Shown here in pieces: positions 59,687-64,000 of a stretch of DNA of 64,000 nucleotides. The notes beneath the pieces are model-generated. The model worked only from the letters and a program-made list of their open reading frames with translations, searched no databases and was not told where the DNA came from. Every line of letters begins with the position of its first letter. Position 1 is the stretch's first letter. Position numbers and translations under genes: made by a program. Source of the DNA: Mactra quadrangularis (lineage: Eukaryota > Mollusca > Bivalvia > Venerida > Mactridae); the NCBI GenBank assembly GCA_025267735.1, contig CM046298.1, forward strand, positions 26,233,866 through 26,297,865. The letters run 5' to 3'.

Positions 59687-62600
59687 CTGAAAATATAGAA
59701 ATTTATATACAGTAAAGTTCTACTATTAAGATCATCAAAGTCGAAATTCTTAAGACTTAACACAGCACTGATCATATATAACATTGGGTATGGGCTGCCA
59801 GCATAGTTCAAAGTCAAATACACAATACATTTAGGGGTGTAACAATGAGGTAAAAATCATATTGCAATATATTGCAATATGCTAAACCCATATTGCAATA
59901 TATTGCAATACGTTTCAGTTTTTTAGTAGACATGTGAAGCATGAATTAATGCACATGCATTGCATTTGTTACAGGCATATGTGTAATTTCAAATAATCTC
60001 TTATCCTAATATTTGAATTATTTGTGTATAATGGATTTTTTTAAAGTATAAAATGCATATTTAGAAACGAACTTTGGACATGAATTATTCTCTTTATTCA
60101 TGAAATGTTTAACATTTTAAGCAAAATCTAATATTTTCAACCCATTTTTACATCTATTCAACTATTTAAATTTCAGATTCTGACAAAAACAATCAGTATG
60201 GAACATAACAACAAGAACCAGTTCAGGAAAAAAACTAACCAGTTAAAAACCGTAAGAATTTGTATTGCAATATATACCGGTATATTGGTTAACCGTTACA
60301 CCCCTACAATACATACAAATAAGGTATACATACATGTATTACAAAAAAAATGATTTTTTACTTATGTTCAACTCAATTGGAAGCCAGTTTCTCCATTATA
60401 ATTTTCACAGATTTAAACATGCATGTTTAGCTAAACTTCTAAGGCCTTTTTTCAAATATGACACCAACAACTTCTGGATAGCCGAAAAAGCAAAAAGAAC
60501 ACAAAAAGCTGACAATATTAACTCTTATCATTAAAATTGACTTGACTGTATCAGTAAATAAGTAAAGAGTGAAGTCATAAACTTCTTACTTTATTTCTAG
60601 AATGTCATCAAGGAGAAGAATTAACATAAGAGATATCTTGAATAACTATAAAAAAGTATTATTATCATATTTTATATTATATATATCATCAAATTCAAAT
60701 ACTTGGACTTTTCTATACAGTAAAAACAAACTTTCACCATCACAAAAAATATTTGTATACATACAGAACAAGAGAATTTAATCAGTGTTTTATGCTTTTC
60801 AGCAATACTATGTAAAAAAAACTGGAAAAAAAATAAAAAATTAAGAGTTCAAAATTAGTTCTATTAAATGTATATAAATAGCAGTAATAGCAATTGATCA
60901 TACAATTCATATATTTAAAGGTACTAGTTCACAGATTTTGTTAAGATTTTTCTAAATTTTCAAAATACCATTGCGTGTCTGTATTTGCGTGAAAATAAAT
61001 GTTCTCATTATTTCAAGACAAACTGACTAATAGATTCCAAGAAATATACAATAAAAGTTACAAAAATGCACTGAAATTGTCTATACCGTGACATACGGGG
61101 TAGATTTTTACTCCTTGAAACACCATCACCTGTAGTTCTACATCCATATGCACTGAAATTGCCAAATTGCCATTATCAAAACACTTATTTCCTGCATCAA
61201 AAAAGTATCCATACAATTTAGGTAGTTTCAGAAAAGGTTGATATTTAAGTTGAAATCTGTGAATGAGTACCTTTAATAACAAATAAACAAATAAGAACAA
61301 ATAAGACTTACCTTAAATTTGAAAATCCTAAAAATACTTGCCAATTTTTTATTAACCCATAATGATAAGGGTTTTTATACACCTAAAAAAACCAAACAAC
61401 AATATCAACAAACTTACATGAAGACTAGACAATAAATTATGACTGATAATACTACATGATTGTAAAACACACATGATACAGATTAAAAATGCAATGTAAA
61501 GTATGGTGCTATTTAGTCATATTGCAGCAGTCAGTTGACCTACTTGTAGTCTCATATAAGGCTTAACCTAACATTGAGCACATACGTTGGTCAGTGGCAT
61601 AAAACTGCCTTATGTGATACAGAGGTAGTCAGGATACTGGTTTACAAAATATTTCACAACCAAACACCACATAGATACTGTCTTTGCCATTATAGGACAA
61701 TAATTGTTGACTTCAGACATAATTCATGGACATATGTCTAAACTAGCACTAACTTATCCAAACACAAATATTAACAGCTTCTCCCAGAACAGAGAAAAAA
61801 ACAACATTTTTTTTTAATTCTAAGATGGGCATGACAGTGAACGCATTGCCAGAATTGAAGTTGTGCAACCTAACACACACAAAGAATGCAGCTTGAATCA
61901 CAAAACAAAAGCTAAACAGTCAAAGAGAGATAATACAAAAAACTTACCATTTTCTTTTTTGCGTATTTTTTTCTTTGATTATCATTAATATGTACCTCAA
62001 TACTAGTTTCGCCTATTGATATAAGTCTAGCATGCCACAACATTAAAAGTCCTAGAGCCAATGTTACACCGGAACATAGTATAAATTGATATAATACTGC
62101 TACATGATAATAATATTCTTTATAATTTTCTCTGTCTGGTGGGTCATCATTTATTATAAACGATTGAGCTTCTGTCTTGTCCTAGAATAAATACAAGGAT
62201 TATAAAATTAAAATCATAACAAGTAAAAACAGAATGAACATAAGTATAATGAAACCTTTTAGTTTTTATCTGTTTTTTTTAGACTTTCAGCAATTTCACC
62301 GAAAGGCTTAAGTTATACCACAAGTCGAAAACTATCGACTATTCAAACGCCTGACCAGTTTAACCTGTGGAGTGATGCATGTGTCTCTGATTTACTATGC
62401 AATTTATTTCTAGGTGATAAAAGTAGTTCCATCAATCAACTGATGCTTCTTTCTTTCAGTGTTAGTGACAGGTAAGCATGTGAATGGGCGGAGTCAAATC
62501 TCGTTAATACAATAAGCAGTAGTATTTGCCAGTTATACAGGATAGAATAAACACTTTGCCCGCATTTTTTGCCCTGCACGGTTTATACTTGAATCTAATG

Positions 62601-63943
62601 TGTAAGGAGTAATCATTCATATGGATTCTTTAGGTCTCAATGTACATGAAAGTATTTCTGTATTTCAATACTTCGATTTATAGGTTTTGATGCCATGTCA
62701 ACATAAATTATGGTAATTTTTCTGAGGTCAGCTTACCTAAATGTGACCTAGCTTTTTTCTGTATTTGTCAATGACTAGTAAATATTATTTTACATATTCA
62801 TTATACATAAATCATCATATTTTACAGTTGTATGTCAAGTCACATAATAATATGAAAATTGTCATTATTAGAACACTGATCTAATGCTTTCAAGTGTTTC
62901 TACACAGTTTTGAGAGTTTTTAAAAATTGACATTTAAGTTGAAATCAGAACTAACAGCTTTAATACAGTAAATTAATAAATTACCTTAGGATTATATATT
63001 ACATCATGAAGAGCATTTAATGGATACATGAAGGCTGGAAAACGTGTTGGCTGTAAATAGAAAAATATGAAAATTATTAATACTTGTTCCGTACTATTTA
63101 AGTAGGAGCAATGATCCATGGTAGGATGTGGCTTAAGGGTCGAGAGGTCCCAGGTTCCATCCCCACTAGGGACACTGCTAATTTCCTTGCGCAAGAAATT
63201 AACCTACAATTGTTTCACCCCACACAGGTGTAAATGGGTACTGTGAGGGATTACCTGCCAGAAAGTGATTTCAATGACCGTGAGTTATCATACAAAATTA
63301 TTAAGTCAGCTGAACATGTATATGGAAGCAGACATTAATCCGCACTTTAACTTTTTTTAACTTTAAATAATGTAGAGGATGTCCATGAAATTTTTGTAAG
63401 AGTATTTTTTAATTGAATGAACTCATTAAATACTATGTATTGATTCATGCTACTATAACAATCAAAATTTACGAATAATGAATATCACATAAATTAGTGA
63501 TCCGGTAGAAACACTCTCTCACTCAGGAACAAAATGATACACTTTTGATGAACTGCAGAAACACATAATAAACATTTATTACATAACTAACTGGGACTAA
63601 TTTTTTACTCAAATTACAAAACTTATTTTTAATAGTAAAACCTTTCACATACAGTGTCAATTATCAGAGCATTTTTGTTTAGTTTTTTTTTGGAAGGGGC
63701 CTTATTTACAATCATGATTTAAAAAATTGTACGGGAAGGGGCTGTAAACAGCCCCTATTATATAAGGAAAGAAGTCCTGATTATTATCAATATTTTAAAC
63801 TTTTCTTACCTTATCACCATAGAAATGCTGCCTAAATAGTTCATGTCCAGTCCAGCTTACATAAACAGTACCAAACCACATATACACACAAAATAAGAAG
63901 AAATATCTATGATTATTATGACCAACACAATTATTTAACCATG
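59572..63943 (-). CDS. ZDHHC16: Palmitoyltransferase ZDHHC16-like, 3' part of gene (five coding exons)
   Basis: This is a multi-pass membrane S-acyltransferase of the DHHC family. Vertebrate ZDHHC16 acts in the ER/Golgi, and reported substrates include ZDHHC6 and phospholamban (family knowledge). The exons are 63810-63943, 62985-63050, 61948-62181, 61312-61382 and 59572-59686. All four introns between them are GT-AG and the frame is continuous, giving 204 residues plus a codon split at the left edge. Landmarks in order are: NNCVGHNNHRYFF (end of the DHHC cysteine-rich domain), a hydrophobic segment (TM3), a second hydrophobic segment running into LWHARLIS (TM4), TSIE (the TTxE position), NPYHYG...NWQVFLG (the PaCCT-like motif) and a tail VLLPSTHKPEGDGLIW. 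The order and the LWHxxLIxxGETSIExHIN block match ZDHHC16 rather than other DHHC enzymes. The N-terminus and the catalytic DHHC cysteine lie beyond 64,000. No clear AATAAA lies just past the stop; one on this strand near 58,860 falls inside a MITE. Confidence 0.93.
59832..60306. mobile_element. hAT-like MITE in the last ZDHHC16 intron
   Basis: A 475-bp element with terminal inverted repeats TAGGGGTGTAAC and GTTACACCCCTA. It is flanked by the 8-bp direct repeat CAATACAT (59823-59830 and 60307-60314), with one extra T at the left junction. An 8-bp target duplication and this terminus are typical of hAT elements. The interior holds repeated ATATTGCAATAT palindromes and no transposase frame. Confidence 0.88.
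60916..61275. mobile_element. MITE with TAAAGGTACT termini, intronic
   Basis: About 360 bp with inverted ends. The left end reads TAAAGGTACTAGTTCACAGA. The right end, on the other strand, begins TAAAGGTACTCATTCACAGA, identical at 18 of 20 positions. It sits 36 bp downstream of the 71-bp PaCCT exon in the last intron. No target duplication could be settled by eye. An 80-residue minus-strand open frame over it is accidental. Confidence 0.7.
61312..61382 (-). CDS. ZDHHC16: ZDHHC16-like exon: PaCCT-type motif
   Basis: A 71-bp exon, too short to appear as an independent ORF. It was found by searching for the conserved NPYxYG motif expected between the TTxE exon and the last exon. It reads VYKNPYHYGLIKNWQVFLGF then SNL, with a TTTTTTAG acceptor and a GTAAGTC donor. 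It ends in phase 2; its AG plus the G opening the last exon make an arginine codon, a precise phase check on both junctions. Confidence 0.94.
61948..62181 (-). CDS. ZDHHC16: ZDHHC16-like exon: TM4 and TTxE-type motif
   Basis: A 234-bp phase-0 exon (78 codons) between a TTCTAG acceptor and a GTAAG donor. The acidic start (DKTEAQSFIINDDPPDREN) leads into a hydrophobic TM4 ending LALGLLMLWHARLIS. Then follow GETSIEVHIN, whose TSIE is the TTxE motif of DHHC enzymes, and a basic cytosolic run (QRKKYAKKKM). The WHARLISIGETSIEVHIN block is the strongest evidence for ZDHHC16 identity. Confidence 0.95.
62680..62780 (-). mobile_element. Decayed SINE family A fragment, intronic
   Basis: About 100 bp resembling the tRNA-distal part of SINE family A: a GTTTTGATGCCATGTCAACA stretch, then the diverged GTCATTTT...GGTCAGC segment and CTAACCTAGCTTT-like sequence. 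The tRNA-like head is absent. Confidence 0.55.
62985..63050 (-). CDS. ZDHHC16: ZDHHC16-like exon: luminal loop segment
   Basis: A 66-bp phase-0 exon encoding 22 residues (PTRFPAFMYPLNALHDVIYN then PK). It is bounded by a TTTACAG acceptor and a GTAATT donor. By position it lies between TM3 and TM4, a loop poorly conserved across the family, so the call rests on the splice sites, the open frame and the phase match to both neighbours rather than on residue identity. Confidence 0.85.
63103..63366 (+). mobile_element. tRNA-derived SINE, family B, intronic
   Basis: The head has a tRNA-like B box (GGTTCCATCCCC). The body carries GCAAGAAATTAACCTAC and AGGTGTAAATGGGTACTG. The tail contains GTCAGCTGAACATGTATATG and an AACTTTTTTTAAC run. 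It closely matches the minus-strand copy at 55481-55740 along its whole length, which defines the unit. It lies inside the intron between the first two visible ZDHHC16 exons, antisense to the gene. Confidence 0.82.
63810..63943 (-). CDS. ZDHHC16: ZDHHC16-like exon: end of DHHC domain and TM3
   Basis: The acceptor TATCAG is followed by CA, which completes a proline codon begun in the previous exon. The exon then encodes W-L-N-N-C-V-G-H-N-N-H-R-Y-F-F, the invariant stretch just after the DHHC-CP catalytic motif, followed by a hydrophobic TM3 (LFCVYMWFGTVYVSW). It ends GDK before a GTAAGA donor. It is 134 bp, entered in phase 1 and left in phase 0. The DHHC cysteine itself would be in the next exon upstream, outside the window. 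Confidence 0.94.
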
Positions 63944-64000
63944 CTGATATAATGTTAAGCAAAAAATTATGTTTTACAACACATCCAAATTACGGAGGCT

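Noticed and set aside
59127..59698. Open frames of 188, 102 and 97 residues with repeated KLFVSL or KQRAS motifs
   Set aside because: They are the 18-bp minisatellite read in several frames on both strands. Only the 59572-59686 part of the minus-strand frame that ends at 59,572 is genuine exon.
61058..61300. 80-residue minus-strand open frame as an extra ZDHHC16 exon
   Set aside because: It covers a MITE in the last intron, and the phase-correct junction from 61312-61382 to 59572-59686 leaves no room for it.

Overview
The window is animal nuclear DNA: AT-rich, intron-bearing, with very sparse coding sequence and many short DNA transposons and tRNA-derived SINEs. The one recognisable gene has short exons, GT-AG introns of 0.6-1.6 kb and a protein typical of Metazoa. 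The repeat mix (tRNA-SINEs, hAT-like and Tc1/mariner-like MITEs, a CGGA-rich foldback repeat) fits a mollusc, most probably a bivalve. That placement is inference; nothing here names the species.

Layout. 1-9.2 kb is AT-rich non-coding DNA with an old, decayed direct duplication (about 3.2-5.1 kb against 6.9-9.2 kb). 9.2-19.5 kb is mostly featureless, with a SINE fragment, a GC-richer TAA-flanked MITE (12,716-13,005) and an inverted CCGTAACTC cluster near 18.8 kb. 19.5-20.1 kb is a TAGAC/TAGAA pentanucleotide array. 20.4-25.9 kb holds a 75-bp foldback element, a hAT-like element, and an outer MITE interrupted by a second MITE, most of which lies in a near-identical 1,862-bp tandem duplication. 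27.6-28.2 kb is a foldback element built of 22-bp units in opposing orientation. 30.8-31.3 kb is a 39-bp minisatellite that appears to be an amplified arm of the 20.4-kb foldback family. 38.0-55.3 kb is a dense repeat district: SINEs, two tandem ~3.9-kb blocks (40.1-44.1 and 44.1-47.9 kb), inverted-repeat families, and LINE C-terminal fragments. 56-61 kb has more MITEs.

The only convincing cellular gene is on the minus strand at the right edge: the last five coding exons (63,943 down to 59,572) of a ZDHHC16-type palmitoyltransferase. All four intervening introns have canonical splice sites and the reading frame is continuous across them. The upstream exons, including the DHHC cysteine, lie beyond the window. 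An 18-bp minisatellite lies 92-331 bp past its stop codon, probably in the 3' UTR.

No rRNA, functional tRNA, CRISPR array, operon or complete transposase was found. I see no convincing new biochemical system. The most informative signals are structural: the datable nested-MITE/duplication history, the minisatellite born from a foldback arm, and the duplicated blocks with an intact empty site for a MITE.
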